This document shows, piece by piece, positions 37,927-46,609 of a stretch of DNA of 64,000 bases. The stretch covers positions 1-64,000 of the forward strand of contig NZ_SOHM01000007.1 in assembly GCF_004403945.1 (NCBI RefSeq). The letters are read 5' to 3'. Each line of letters begins with the position of its first letter. The stretch's first letter is position 1. The translations under genes were made by a program, and so were the position numbers. This DNA comes from Cryobacterium lactosi (GTDB taxonomy: Bacteria > Actinomycetota > Actinomycetes > Actinomycetales > Microbacteriaceae). The notes below the pieces were generated by a model. That model worked only from the letters and a program-made list of their open reading frames with translations. It searched no databases and was not told where the DNA came from.

Positions 37927-38706
37927 CTAGCTGGTGAAGTCGGAGGTGTCGCCGACGTACCGGGTGTTGTTCGCCGGCACAGGCTCGACGGCGGCCAGGA
38001 CGATCTCAGCGGCGAACTCGCTCACGTTGTACAGCTTGCCGGCGGAATCCTGGCGGGCGCTGATCGCGCCCGGGTTCGCCCGCTCGAGCAGGACGGCCGT
38101 GATGGTGCCCTGGATCATGTCGCCGGAGACGACGACGAAGCCGATGCCGGCCTCCGCCAGCTCGGGGATCACCGCGCGGAGGGCGTCCTCGCCGGCGCGC
38201 TTGCTGCGGGCCACCGGCTCGTAGACGGCGACGTTCGACGCCGTGTCCACGAAGTGAGCCTGGTGGCTGGTGATGAACACCACACGGGCGCCGTCGCTGA
38301 GCAGCGGCACGGCGGCGGTGAGCAGGTTCACCTGGGCATCCCGGTTCAGCTGCATGGCGTAATCCTCGGCCATTCCGGACTCCATGCCGCCGGAGGCATT
38401 CATCACCAGGATGTCCAGTCCGCCGTATTCGGCGCGGATGGTGTCGAACATCGCCGAGACGGACTCGGCGTCGGTGAGGTCCGCGGCCACGGTGATGGCG
38501 GTCCCGCCGGCGGCGCGGATGGCGTCAGCCAGCTTGTTGGCCCGCGCTTCCTTGTTCCGGTAGTTGATGACGACCTTCGCGCCGGCTTCGGCGAAATAGG
38601 CGACGGTGTCGGCTCCGATCCCCCGGGACGAGCCCGTGACGAGGATGCGCTTTCCCGAAAGGCTGCCGGGCTGGAGGGGATTCATCGATGGTGTGCTCAC
38701 GGTCAT
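37927..38706 (-). CDS. SDR family oxidoreductase
   Basis: 259-aa short-chain dehydrogenase. It contains RILVTGSSRGIGADTVAYF (TGxxxGIG, near residue 22), NYRNKEARANKL, and ILVMNASGGMESGM where many SDRs have NNAG. The usual YxxxK is replaced by YEPVARSKRAGE: Tyr and a downstream Lys are present but with abnormal spacing, so the catalytic activity is uncertain. Starts at 38706 or 38685 are both possible. It is convergent with hdeD and divergent from the NfeD gene. Confidence 0.85.
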   Translation of the reverse strand: MTVSTPSMNPLQPGSLSGKRILVTGSSRGIGADTVAYFAEAGAKVVINYRNKEARANKLADAIRAAGGTAITVAADLTDAESVSAMFDTIRAEYGGLDILVMNASGGMESGMAEDYAMQLNRDAQVNLLTAAVPLLSDGARVVFITSHQAHFVDTASNVAVYEPVARSKRAGEDALRAVIPELAEAGIGFVVVSGDMIQGTITAVLLERANPGAISARQDSAGKLYNVSEFAAEIVLAAVEPVPANNTRYVGDTSDFTS

Positions 38707-38778
38707 AAAGACTACCAACATGCCCCACACCTCCAAGTGCTAGCGTCGTGTGCAACCGACGCTTAGAGGGGCGGCGAC

Positions 38779-39249
38779 ATGGTGGATTTGACCGACTACC
38801 TGTGGATCGTGTGGCTGGTGTTCATCCTGGTCTGCGTGATCATCGAGCTGCTCACCCTGGATTTCACGTTTCTGATGATCGCCGTCGGCAGTGTGGCCGG
38901 GCTGGGAGCGAACCTGCTCGGCTGGGACTGGTGGGTCCAGATCCTCGTCGCCGGCGCGGTATCGGTGCTGCTCCTGCTGCTCATCCGCCCGGTATTGCTG
39001 CGCCTGATGAACAGGAACGCCACGTCGGTGCCGCCGAGCAATGTCGCCGCCCTGATCGGCATGGGCGGACGGGTGTCCTCAACTGTGGCCGACCTGGGCG
39101 GCCTGGTCAGGCTCGACAACGGCGAGACCTGGACCGCCCGCCTCTCCCCCGGCGGGACGCCCGCCCGCATCGATCCCGGAGAGCGGGTGCGGGTGTCCGC
39201 CATCGAAGGTTCCACAGCGGTTGTCGTCCCCGACGAAAGGATCACCTAA
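38779..39249 (+). CDS. NfeD family protein (short type)
   Basis: 156-aa protein with three N-terminal membrane helices (WLVFILVCVIIELLTLDFTF and following). A C-terminal OB-fold domain (residues ~85-150) includes GMGGRVSSTVADLGGLVRL. Short NfeD proteins pair with SPFH/stomatin proteins in membrane quality control, and the stomatin gene follows after 1 nt. GAGGGGCGG precedes the ATG. Confidence 0.92.
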   Translation: MVDLTDYLWIVWLVFILVCVIIELLTLDFTFLMIAVGSVAGLGANLLGWDWWVQILVAGAVSVLLLLLIRPVLLRLMNRNATSVPPSNVAALIGMGGRVSSTVADLGGLVRLDNGETWTARLSPGGTPARIDPGERVRVSAIEGSTAVVVPDERIT

Positions 39250-39250
39250 C

Positions 39251-40225
39251 GTGCCCAGTCTCGATCAGCTCCTTGTCCAGATCTTCGTGGTGGTGCTCAT
39301 CCTCGTCGTCCTGGTCTTCGTGGTGGTGGTGCTCGTGCGCACCATTCGCATCATCCCGCAGGCCAGCGCCGGTGTCGTCGAGCGCCTCGGCAAGTACCAC
39401 AAGACGCTGATGCCCGGGCTCAACATCCTGGTGCCGTTCATCGACCGGGTGCGTCCGCTCATCGACATGCGCGAACAGGTGGTGTCCTTCCCTCCGCAAC
39501 CGGTGATCACCGAGGACAACCTGGTCGTCTCGATCGATACCGTCGTGTACTTCCAGGTGACGGATGCACGCGCCGCCACCTACGAGATCGCGAACTACCT
39601 CGGTGCGGTGGAACAGCTCACCACGACCACGCTCCGCAACGTGGTCGGCGGGCTCAACCTTGAAGAGGCACTGACCAGCCGCGACAACATCAACGGTCAA
39701 CTACGGATCGTGCTGGACGAGGCGACCGGAAAATGGGGTATCCGGGTCGGCCGGGTCGAGCTGAAGGCCATCGACCCGCCGCACTCGATCCAGGACTCGA
39801 TGGAGAAGCAGATGCGAGCGGAACGGGACCGCCGGGCGTTGATCCTCACGGCGGAGGGCACCAAACAGTCCGCGATCCTCACCGCCGAGGGTGCCCGGCA
39901 GGCGGCGATCCTGCAGGCCGAGGGCCAGGCCAAGGCCGCCGTGCTGCGCGCTCAGGGAGAAGCCGAGGCCATCACCACAGTCTTCAAGGCCATCCACGAT
40001 GGCGACCCCGACCCGAAGCTCCTCGCCTATCAGTACCTGCAAACCCTGCCGAAGCTCGCCGACGGCAGCGCGAACAAGCTCTGGATCGTGCCGAGCGAGT
40101 TGACCGAGGCGATGAAGGGCATCGGACGGGCCTTCGGACCGAATCCGGTCCCCGGGTCCCACCCGGGCGCCGTCGCCGATTCCCCCGCGGCCGGAGAAGG
40201 CACCGGGCGCGGCCATGACGGCTGA
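39251..40225 (+). CDS. SPFH/stomatin-like membrane protein
   Basis: 324-aa stomatin/prohibitin family protein. An N-terminal membrane helix (VQIFVVVLILVVLVFVVVVLV) is followed by the SPFH domain (GVVERLGKYHKTLMPGLNI to the VGRVELKAIDPP region). A long Ala/Glu/Lys coiled coil (residues ~190-245) includes repeated ILTAEGTKQSAILTAEGARQ-type units, and a flexible tail closes the protein. GTG at 39251 starts right after the NfeD stop; the two form a scaffold pair. Its last 11 nt overlap the GDPD gene. Confidence 0.94.
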   Translation: MPSLDQLLVQIFVVVLILVVLVFVVVVLVRTIRIIPQASAGVVERLGKYHKTLMPGLNILVPFIDRVRPLIDMREQVVSFPPQPVITEDNLVVSIDTVVYFQVTDARAATYEIANYLGAVEQLTTTTLRNVVGGLNLEEALTSRDNINGQLRIVLDEATGKWGIRVGRVELKAIDPPHSIQDSMEKQMRAERDRRALILTAEGTKQSAILTAEGARQAAILQAEGQAKAAVLRAQGEAEAITTVFKAIHDGDPDPKLLAYQYLQTLPKLADGSANKLWIVPSELTEAMKGIGRAFGPNPVPGSHPGAVADSPAAGEGTGRGHDG

Positions 40226-40964
40226 CCGGGCGACGTTCCTGTCACCACCGGGGCCGCGGATCCTGGCCCACCGGGGCCTGAGCACTCAGGCGCCCGAGAA
40301 CACGCTGCTCGCCTTCCTGCAGGCCATCGCGCACGGGGCGACGCACTTGGAGACGGATGTGCACGCCAGCCGCGACGGAGTCGCCGTGATCAGCCACGAC
40401 CCGGTCCTGCCCGATGGAGCCGCCGTGAACGAGCTCACGATGGCGCAGCTCGGCCGGGTCGACCTGGGCGAGGGGCAGAACTACTGCTCGCTGGCGGAGG
40501 CGCTGGCCGCTTTCCCTCAGGCGCGGTTCAACATCGACGTCAAGTCCGCCGACGCTGTGCTGCCGACCGCGCGGGCCATCCGGGCGACGTCGGCCTCCCG
40601 CCGGGTGCTCCTCACCTCCTTTTCTGAGAGCCGGCGCCGCCGGGTGCTCCGCGAGGTCCCCGGCGCGGCGACGTCCGCCTCAGCGCAGGGGGTTGTGCTG
40701 ATGCTGGCCGCCCTCACCCTCCGGCAACACTGGGCCCTCCCCCGCATCCTGCGCGGGATCGACGCCATCCAGGTGCCGATCAACGCCGGACGGCTACGTA
40801 TTGTCACCCCGCGGGTGGTCAGGCACATGCATGCAATCGGGGTGGAGGTGCACGTCTGGACCGTGAACGACCCCGCGCTGATGGGCCGGCTGCTCGAGCT
40901 GGGTGTGGACGGCCTCGTCACCGACCGCTGTGACCTCGCCGCCCACGTGGTCGCGCGCCTGTAA
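40215..40964 (+). CDS. Glycerophosphodiester phosphodiesterase
   Basis: 249-aa GDPD TIM-barrel protein hydrolysing glycerophosphodiesters to glycerol 3-phosphate. It contains ILAHRGLSTQAPENTL (catalytic His and metal Glu), HLETDVHASRDGVAVISHDP (second catalytic His), and a C-terminal VHVWTVNDPALMGRLLELGVDG. No signal peptide, so cytoplasmic. ATG at 40215 overlaps the stomatin gene, so it belongs to that operon. Confidence 0.92.
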   Translation: MTADRATFLSPPGPRILAHRGLSTQAPENTLLAFLQAIAHGATHLETDVHASRDGVAVISHDPVLPDGAAVNELTMAQLGRVDLGEGQNYCSLAEALAAFPQARFNIDVKSADAVLPTARAIRATSASRRVLLTSFSESRRRRVLREVPGAATSASAQGVVLMLAALTLRQHWALPRILRGIDAIQVPINAGRLRIVTPRVVRHMHAIGVEVHVWTVNDPALMGRLLELGVDGLVTDRCDLAAHVVARL

Positions 40965-41037
40965 TGTGCGACGCTGAGGGCGACACGCCGAGGAAGGCAG
41001 GCCGATTCTGAGAGATCCCCGCGAGAACGGCAGTAAC

Positions 41038-41064
41038 GGAAAGATAACGTCCAGCTTGATGGTT
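41038..41064 (+). promoter_or_regulatory. Candidate SigR/SigH-type promoter upstream of rbpA
   Basis: GGAAA (41038-41042), 19 nt, then GTT (41062-41064). This resembles the GGAAT-N18-19-GTT consensus of redox-responsive ECF sigma factors of the SigR family. Position and spacing suit a leader of about 30 nt before rbpA. Confidence 0.4.
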
Positions 41065-41100
41065 TACAACTAGGAGAGCATCGCGAGAGGAGACCACACG

Positions 41101-41463
41101 ATGGCAGATCGTAGTTTGCGTGGCATGAGGTTGGGTTCACAGAGCCTGCAGAGCGAAGAGGGTGTGACCTTTTCCCCACGCGTGAGTCACACGTACTTGT
41201 GTGCAACGTGCGAGCGCGAGACGGTGATGATTTTCTCCGCCGAGGCTGAGGCGCCGGACGAATGGGAGTGCCGATTCTGCTCCCAGACCGCGACCCGGTT
41301 GGTCGATTCGAAGCCCGTGGTCGTCGACCACTCCGACGAAAAGATCGCCCGCACCCACTGGGACATGCTCCTGGAACGTCGCACAAGGGCCGAGCTTGAA
41401 GAGCTGTTGGAGGAGCGCCTCACGGTTCTTCGCCAGCGTCGCGGCCAGAAGGTCGGCGCGTAG
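41101..41463 (+). CDS. rbpA: RNA polymerase-binding protein RbpA
   Basis: 120-aa actinobacterial transcription factor that binds RNA polymerase and the principal sigma factor (sigA at 6081) to stabilise open complexes. It has the disordered N-terminal RSLRGMRLGSQSLQ segment, a zinc-ribbon core with YLCATCERE and CRFCSQTA, and the sigma-interacting C-terminal helix HWDMLLERRTRAELEELLEERL. AGAGGAG lies about 8 nt before the ATG. Confidence 0.96.
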   Translation: MADRSLRGMRLGSQSLQSEEGVTFSPRVSHTYLCATCERETVMIFSAEAEAPDEWECRFCSQTATRLVDSKPVVVDHSDEKIARTHWDMLLERRTRAELEELLEERLTVLRQRRGQKVGA

Positions 41464-41472
41464 CCCATCCCC

Positions 41473-41491
41473 GCGGGAGTCTTGCTCCCGC
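41473..41491 (+). terminator. Hairpin after rbpA
   Basis: GCGGGAG / CTCCCGC with a 5-nt loop, 9 nt after the rbpA stop. Confidence 0.6.
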
Positions 41492-41501
41492 ACCATACCT
41501 G

Positions 41502-41527
41502 ACGGCGCCGGCTAACCCCGGCGCCGT
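41502..41527 (-). terminator. Terminator at the end of lnt
   Basis: ACGGCGCCGG / CCGGCGCCGT with loop CTAACC that contains the lnt stop codon; between convergent rbpA and lnt. Confidence 0.6.
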
Positions 41528-43113
41528 TTGCGTATTCTGGCGCGGTCGGCGCGCAGGTGCACCGCGGCCAGCCGAGGGCCGGAATCAGTCTTCCCCAGCG
41601 CCCGGGCAGAGAACAGGCAGAGCAGAACCCCCGCAAGGCCGAGGCCGGAGACGAACCACTCCAACGGGCGGCCGATGCTCATCGCCGGCGTATCCGTGAC
41701 GCTCAACGGTACGGTCTGCACCATCGCCCCTGGCTCCCAGGTCGGCAGGCTGTCCAGTGACTCACCGTCCGGTGTGATGATCGCGCTGGTTCCGACGGTC
41801 GAGATGTTCACCACGGTGCGACCGGCCTCGATCGCCCGAAGGCGGGCGATCGCCAGCTGTTGCACGGACTCGTCGGTGCGACCGAAGTCTGCATTGTTGG
41901 TCTGGGCCAGGATGATCTCGGCGTTGTCGCGGATCATCTCGTGCACCAGCTGGTCATCGGCGATATCGAAGCAGATGGCGATGCCGGCGATGATGCCGTC
42001 GATGTCGAAGACGTTGTCCCTGGTGCCGATTTCGTAGTCGCGGGAGACAAGGTCGATCAGGTCGGGGGCGAACGGCCGCCAGAAGGCCCGGTCCGGCATG
42101 TACTCGGCGAAGGGAACCGGGTGAACCTTGTCGTAGAGGTCGACGGCGCCCTCGCCGGCCTTCCAGAGCAGTGAGGTGTTGTAGAACTTGCCGTCGCGCT
42201 CGGTGATGGTGCCCGCGATCAGCGGGGCGTCCATGACCCGGCTGATGTAGTCGGCCGCCCTGGCCGAATCTGCCGATCGGAGCGGGTCCACGTCGATGCC
42301 GTTTTCCGGCCAGACGACGAAGTCCACCTGTTCGCCCACGAGCGGCAGGGTGGCCGAGATATGGTCGTTCAGGATCTGACCGGGTGCGTTCTGGGCGAAC
42401 AGGCCGGCATCCGAGGCCCCTTGCACGGCGGCGATGCGGGCTGTGCCGCTCTGCAGGGTCGGCCAGGCCGGGAATGCCAGCAGGAGGGCGACAGCCGCCA
42501 CGGCGATCGCCGACCTGGCCGACACCCGCACACCGGGCTCCCGGCACAGCTGCACGGCCAGGGCGCTCAGCCACACCATCACGAAGCTGAGACCGGACAT
42601 TCCGACCCAGGCGACGAGCCCGTTGAACGGGCTCTCCGACTGGGAGATGGCGACGCGGCCCCACGCGAAGCCGCCGTAGGGCCACACTGCCGAGATCGCC
42701 TCGCGGGCCGTCCACAACCCGGCGACGACAACGGGGAGGACACCGAGCCGCCCGGTGACGGAGGGCCAGACCCTCGGTCCGAGGTTCAGGACCACCGCGG
42801 TGAGGGCCAGGCCCACCCCGAAGAAGATCGCTTGGAGTCCGGCCAGCGCCAGCCACGGCACAGGGCCGAGGTAAAGGGTGAGCCAGCTGATGTGGATCAG
42901 CCAGAACGACAGGCCGGCCACCAGGCCCACGACGAGGCCGGTCCAGAGCCCCCGCCCCAGCAGGGCCAGGAGCATTAGGGCCACCCCGACCGGAGCGAGG
43001 AACCACCAGGATCGATCCGGGAAGGCCCCGTCCAGGATGGCGCCGGCGCCGACGGCAAGCAGGAGCGCCGCCCAGAGGGGCAGGCCGGTGCTGCGCTGTA
43101 GACCTGTCTTCAC
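41512..43113 (-). CDS. lnt: Apolipoprotein N-acyltransferase
   Basis: 533-aa membrane enzyme adding the third acyl chain to lipoproteins. The N-terminal half has about eight membrane helices. The periplasmic nitrilase-fold domain (residues ~220-490) carries the triad Glu in VVWPENGIDVD, Lys in DKVHPVPFAEYMP and Cys in AICFDIADD, and a last helix closes the protein. Mycobacterial Lnt is joined to or next to Ppm1; here no ppm1 is adjacent. ATG at 43113, 9 bp after helY. Likely substrates in this window are CtaC, the FKBP lipoprotein and the sugar-binding protein. Confidence 0.93.
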   Translation of the reverse strand: MKTGLQRSTGLPLWAALLLAVGAGAILDGAFPDRSWWFLAPVGVALMLLALLGRGLWTGLVVGLVAGLSFWLIHISWLTLYLGPVPWLALAGLQAIFFGVGLALTAVVLNLGPRVWPSVTGRLGVLPVVVAGLWTAREAISAVWPYGGFAWGRVAISQSESPFNGLVAWVGMSGLSFVMVWLSALAVQLCREPGVRVSARSAIAVAAVALLLAFPAWPTLQSGTARIAAVQGASDAGLFAQNAPGQILNDHISATLPLVGEQVDFVVWPENGIDVDPLRSADSARAADYISRVMDAPLIAGTITERDGKFYNTSLLWKAGEGAVDLYDKVHPVPFAEYMPDRAFWRPFAPDLIDLVSRDYEIGTRDNVFDIDGIIAGIAICFDIADDQLVHEMIRDNAEIILAQTNNADFGRTDESVQQLAIARLRAIEAGRTVVNISTVGTSAIITPDGESLDSLPTWEPGAMVQTVPLSVTDTPAMSIGRPLEWFVSGLGLAGVLLCLFSARALGKTDSGPRLAAVHLRADRARIRKRRRG

Positions 43114-43122
43114 TTCAACAGC

Positions 43123-45567
43123 CTAAGCGACCGAGGAATACGCGACGATGCCCCGGCGGATGGAGTCCATCGCCACCCGGGCGGTGCGGCCGACCGGGCC
43201 GTCTGCGACGAGCGAGAGCTGATCGAGCAGATCGATGGTCTGCTTGGTCCACCGGACGAAGTCGCCGGCGGCCATCTCCGCCTCCTCCAGGACCAGGCCG
43301 AGCGAGTCCCCGCGCGCCCACTTCCACATCGCCAGGCTCAGGCCGCCGGCGAGGGGGTTGCTGCCGGGCAGTTTGTGGTCGCGTTCGAGGTCGTCGAGCT
43401 GACTCCAGAGGATCTGCGTGGCATCCAGCGCCGGCCGGAACGAGCCCTTGGGCAGGAATCGTTCGTGAGTCTCGCCCTCGTCACGACGGGGTTCGAAGAC
43501 CAGGGCGCAGGCCATCGCGGCCAGGCTGGGCGCATCGAGCGAGTTCCAGAGGCCACGGCGCAGGGACTCGGCCACGAGCAGGTCCCGGTCGGCGTAGATC
43601 CGGCGGAGAATCCGGCCGCTTTCGCTCAGGGTCACGGCGCGGCCCTCACCGGGTACGAGGTAGCCGAAGCCGAGAAGCACATCGGTCACCCGGTCGAAGA
43701 CCCGGGCGACGGCACCGGTCCTGGCCGTGATCTGGCTGGTCAGTGCCTCGGTCTCCCTGGTAAGTTTCCACCAGCGCTGCGCCCAGCGGGCGTGCGCCTC
43801 GCGCTCGGGGCAGCTGTGGCAGGGGTGCGCTCGCATCCGCTTGCGCAGCGCGGCCAGTTCTTTCTGTCGTCGGTCCCGGCCGCGCGCGTTCGAGTCCGCG
43901 GCGGCGTTCTCCCGTTCGAGGTCGCTCAGGCGCCGCCGGATACCGGAGTATTCGGTGAAGTCGCCCAGGTGGCAGGCCATCGACGTGGCGTATCCGTCGA
44001 GCGAGCTCTGCTGCTGCCGCACCCGGCGGGCCAGGTCGACGACGGCACGGTCCGCCTGGAATTGGGCGAAGGAGGACTCCAGGACCTCCCGGGTGCGCTC
44101 CCGGCCGAACTGGTCGATGAGGTTCACGGCCATGTTGTAGGTCGGCTTGAAGCTGGAGTTCAGCGGGTAGGTGCGCCGCGAGGCCAGGGACGCGACGGCC
44201 TGCGGGTCCAGGCCCTGCTGCCACTGGATGACGGCGTGCCCCTCAACGTCGATGCCGCGGCGGCCGGCCCGGCCGGTGAGCTGGGTGTACTCCCCCGGTG
44301 TGATGGGCACCCGCGCCTCGCCATTGAACTTCTCGAGCTTGTCCAGGACCACGGTTCGGGCGGGCATGTTGATGCCCAGCGCCAGCGTTTCGGTGGCGAA
44401 TACCGCCTTGACCAGCTTTTTCTGAAAGAGTTCCTCGACGACTTCCTTGAACGCCGGCAGCATGCCGGCGTGGTGGGCGGCCACGCCGCGTTCCAGCCCG
44501 TCCAGCCATTCCCAGTAACCGAGCACCGCGAGGTCCTCGTCGAGCAGGGTGCGGCAGCGTTCGTCGACGATCTGCCGGATCTCCTCGCGTTCGGCGGTGT
44601 CGGTCAGGCGCACGCCGGCGCGGAGGACCTGGCGCACGGCCTGGTCGCAGCCGACCCGGCTGAAGATGAAGAAGATCGCCGGCAGCAGGTGCTTGCCCTC
44701 GAGCATCCGCACGATTTCGGCGCGGTCCATGCGCCCGGACTCGGCCTGCGCGCGTTGCTGGTGATACCGGCTCTGGTTCGGCCCGCGGCGGCCACCGCCG
44801 GACCGGTCCGAGAGCGGGCGGCCACCGGACTGGGCCAGCCGGACCAACTCAGGGTTCACCCGGTGGGTCGCGGCCAGGCCGGACGAGTCGAACAGGTCGA
44901 GCATCTTGCTCTTGACCAGCACATGCTGGTCCAGCGGCACCGGCCGTTCTTCGGAGACGATGACGTCGGTGTCGCCGCGAACGGCCTGCAGCCAGTCGCC
45001 GAACTCCTCGGCGTTGGAGACCGTCGCGCTCAGCGACACCATCCGCACCGCCTGCGGCAGGTGGATGATGACTTCTTCCCAGACCGCCCCGCGGAAGCGG
45101 TCGGCGAGGTAGTGCACCTCGTCCATGATCACAAAGGCGAGGTTGTGCAGCAGGTCGGAGTCGGCGTAGAGCATGTTGCGCAGCACTTCGGTGGTCATCA
45201 CCACGATCCGGGCGCCGGCATTGACGTTGGTGTCGCCGGTGAGCAGGCCCACCTGGTCTGCCCCGTACTCGGCGACGAGCTCCTGGAACTTCTGGTTGCT
45301 CAGCGCCTTCATCGGTGCGGTGTAGAAGACCTTGGCCGTGGGCTGCTGCATGGCCAGATAGATCGCGAACTCGGCCACGACGGTCTTGCCGGCGCCGGTG
45401 GGGGCGGCAACCAGGACACTGTTGCCGGCCTCGAGGGAGGCGCCGGCGGCGAGTTGGAACGAATCCAGGTCGAACCGCAAGCCGCGCCGGAAAGCCTCGA
45501 GTTTCGGGTTCTGCGCCCGGAGGCGGGCTGCCGTGTACCGGTCCGCCGGTGACTGAAGGTCTGTCAT
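43123..45567 (-). CDS. helY: Ski2-like DEAD/DEAH-box helicase HelY
   Basis: 814-aa superfamily 2 helicase of the Ski2/Mtr4 type found in Actinobacteria. It has the Q-motif region FQLAAGASLEAG, Walker A APTGAGKTVVAEF (near residue 54), the DEVH box IMDEVHYLADRF, motif III SLSATVSNAEEF, motif IV-V FATETLALGINMPA, motif VI QLTGRAGRRGID, and a DSHCT-like C-terminus. A CPEREAH Cys pair lies in the middle. RNA processing is the presumed role. It ends the minus-strand series pafB-pafC-tatA-tatC-helY. Confidence 0.93.
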   Translation of the reverse strand: MTDLQSPADRYTAARLRAQNPKLEAFRRGLRFDLDSFQLAAGASLEAGNSVLVAAPTGAGKTVVAEFAIYLAMQQPTAKVFYTAPMKALSNQKFQELVAEYGADQVGLLTGDTNVNAGARIVVMTTEVLRNMLYADSDLLHNLAFVIMDEVHYLADRFRGAVWEEVIIHLPQAVRMVSLSATVSNAEEFGDWLQAVRGDTDVIVSEERPVPLDQHVLVKSKMLDLFDSSGLAATHRVNPELVRLAQSGGRPLSDRSGGGRRGPNQSRYHQQRAQAESGRMDRAEIVRMLEGKHLLPAIFFIFSRVGCDQAVRQVLRAGVRLTDTAEREEIRQIVDERCRTLLDEDLAVLGYWEWLDGLERGVAAHHAGMLPAFKEVVEELFQKKLVKAVFATETLALGINMPARTVVLDKLEKFNGEARVPITPGEYTQLTGRAGRRGIDVEGHAVIQWQQGLDPQAVASLASRRTYPLNSSFKPTYNMAVNLIDQFGRERTREVLESSFAQFQADRAVVDLARRVRQQQSSLDGYATSMACHLGDFTEYSGIRRRLSDLERENAAADSNARGRDRRQKELAALRKRMRAHPCHSCPEREAHARWAQRWWKLTRETEALTSQITARTGAVARVFDRVTDVLLGFGYLVPGEGRAVTLSESGRILRRIYADRDLLVAESLRRGLWNSLDAPSLAAMACALVFEPRRDEGETHERFLPKGSFRPALDATQILWSQLDDLERDHKLPGSNPLAGGLSLAMWKWARGDSLGLVLEEAEMAAGDFVRWTKQTIDLLDQLSLVADGPVGRTARVAMDSIRRGIVAYSSVA

Positions 45568-45575
45568 CTGGTGCG

Positions 45576-46370
45576 CTAGTGCGCCAACTCCCGTTCGAGG
45601 GCGAGTGCACGCCGGGCGGCGCGCCTGTCGTGCAGGAAGGCGATTCCGTATGCGGCGAAGTAGAGCACGATCATCGGCACCGCGAGCATGAACATCGAGA
45701 TCACGTCGGCGGCCGGGGTGGCGATGGCGGTGAAGAGGATGATCACCAGGACGGCGATGCGCCAGGACTTGATGATCGAGGCGGCGCTGATCACTCCGGC
45801 GAAATTGAGCAGCACCACGAAGACGGGCAGCACGAAGGCGATCCCGATCGCGACCAGCAGCTTGAGGGTGAAGTCCAGGTAATTCTGCGCGTTGATGAAT
45901 GCCGCGTCCTCAGGTGGCGCGAAGCTCGTCATCAGGCCGACGATCTGGGGCAGCACGTACCAACCGGCCGCACAACCGGCGAGGAATAGGGGAACCGCCG
46001 TGAGCACGAAGCCGTAGACGTACTTCTTCTCACCGCGGGTGAGGCCAGGCATCAGGAAAGCGAAGATCTGATACAACCAGACCGGACTGGAGACGACCAG
46101 ACCGACGTAGAACGCGATCTTCAACCGCAGGTCGAAGGCCGACGTGATGTCCGGGTAGTTGATCTGGGCATTCCGGTTTTGTGCCTCGATGATCTCGTAG
46201 ATGGGTTCGCGCAGGGCACTCCAGACGCCCTCGGAGAGCATCCAGCCGATGATGCCGCCGATGAGGATACCGGCGGCAGCGCGGAAGAGACGCTTCCTGA
46301 GCTCGATCAGATGCTGGCCGAGCGACATCGTGCCGGCACGGTTCGCACGCTTGGTGGTGCGTACGGCCAC
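45576..46370 (-). CDS. tatC: Sec-independent translocase TatC
   Basis: 264-aa receptor subunit of the Tat system with six membrane helices. It contains MSLGQHLIELRKRLFRAA (conserved N-terminal LxELRxRL motif near residue 22), PVWLYQIFAFLMPGLTRGEKKY (FxxPGLxxxEKK), and the conserved Glu/Asp loops. It follows tatA by 5 bp, and its stop is 8 bp before helY. The Rieske protein QcrA in this window is a plausible Tat substrate. Confidence 0.95.
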   Translation of the reverse strand: MAVRTTKRANRAGTMSLGQHLIELRKRLFRAAAGILIGGIIGWMLSEGVWSALREPIYEIIEAQNRNAQINYPDITSAFDLRLKIAFYVGLVVSSPVWLYQIFAFLMPGLTRGEKKYVYGFVLTAVPLFLAGCAAGWYVLPQIVGLMTSFAPPEDAAFINAQNYLDFTLKLLVAIGIAFVLPVFVVLLNFAGVISAASIIKSWRIAVLVIILFTAIATPAADVISMFMLAVPMIVLYFAAYGIAFLHDRRAARRALALERELAH

Positions 46371-46375
46371 GGGAG

Positions 46376-46609
46376 TTAGGACTTCGTCTGGTCGCCCGGG
46401 CCGACGGGCCGTGTTGTCCCGTCAGCTGAATCCGGCTGTGCCGGCGTTCCGGCGGGCTCGTCGACGGTGTCGCTCTTGATCTCGCTCTTGAAGATCTTCA
46501 TCGACTGGCCGAGGCTGCGGGCGAGGCCGGGGAGCTTGGGCGCACCGAACAACAGCAGGATGACGACGAGGATGATCAGGAAATGCCATCCGGTCAGATT
46601 GCTCAACAT
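46376..46609 (-). CDS. tatA: Twin-arginine translocase subunit TatA
   Basis: 77-aa pore-forming subunit. It has a short N-terminal membrane helix (WHFLIILVVILLLFG), the FGAPKLPGLARSLGQSMKIFK amphipathic helix, and an acidic flexible tail. ATG at 46609 overlaps the upstream membrane-protein gene by 7 nt. Confidence 0.94.
   Translation of the reverse strand: MLSNLTGWHFLIILVVILLLFGAPKLPGLARSLGQSMKIFKSEIKSDTVDEPAGTPAQPDSADGTTRPVGPGDQTKS

Noticed and set aside
43375..45552. A 725-codon open frame opposite helY.
   Set aside because: Low-complexity shadow of the helicase gene, which has all helicase motifs on the minus strand.
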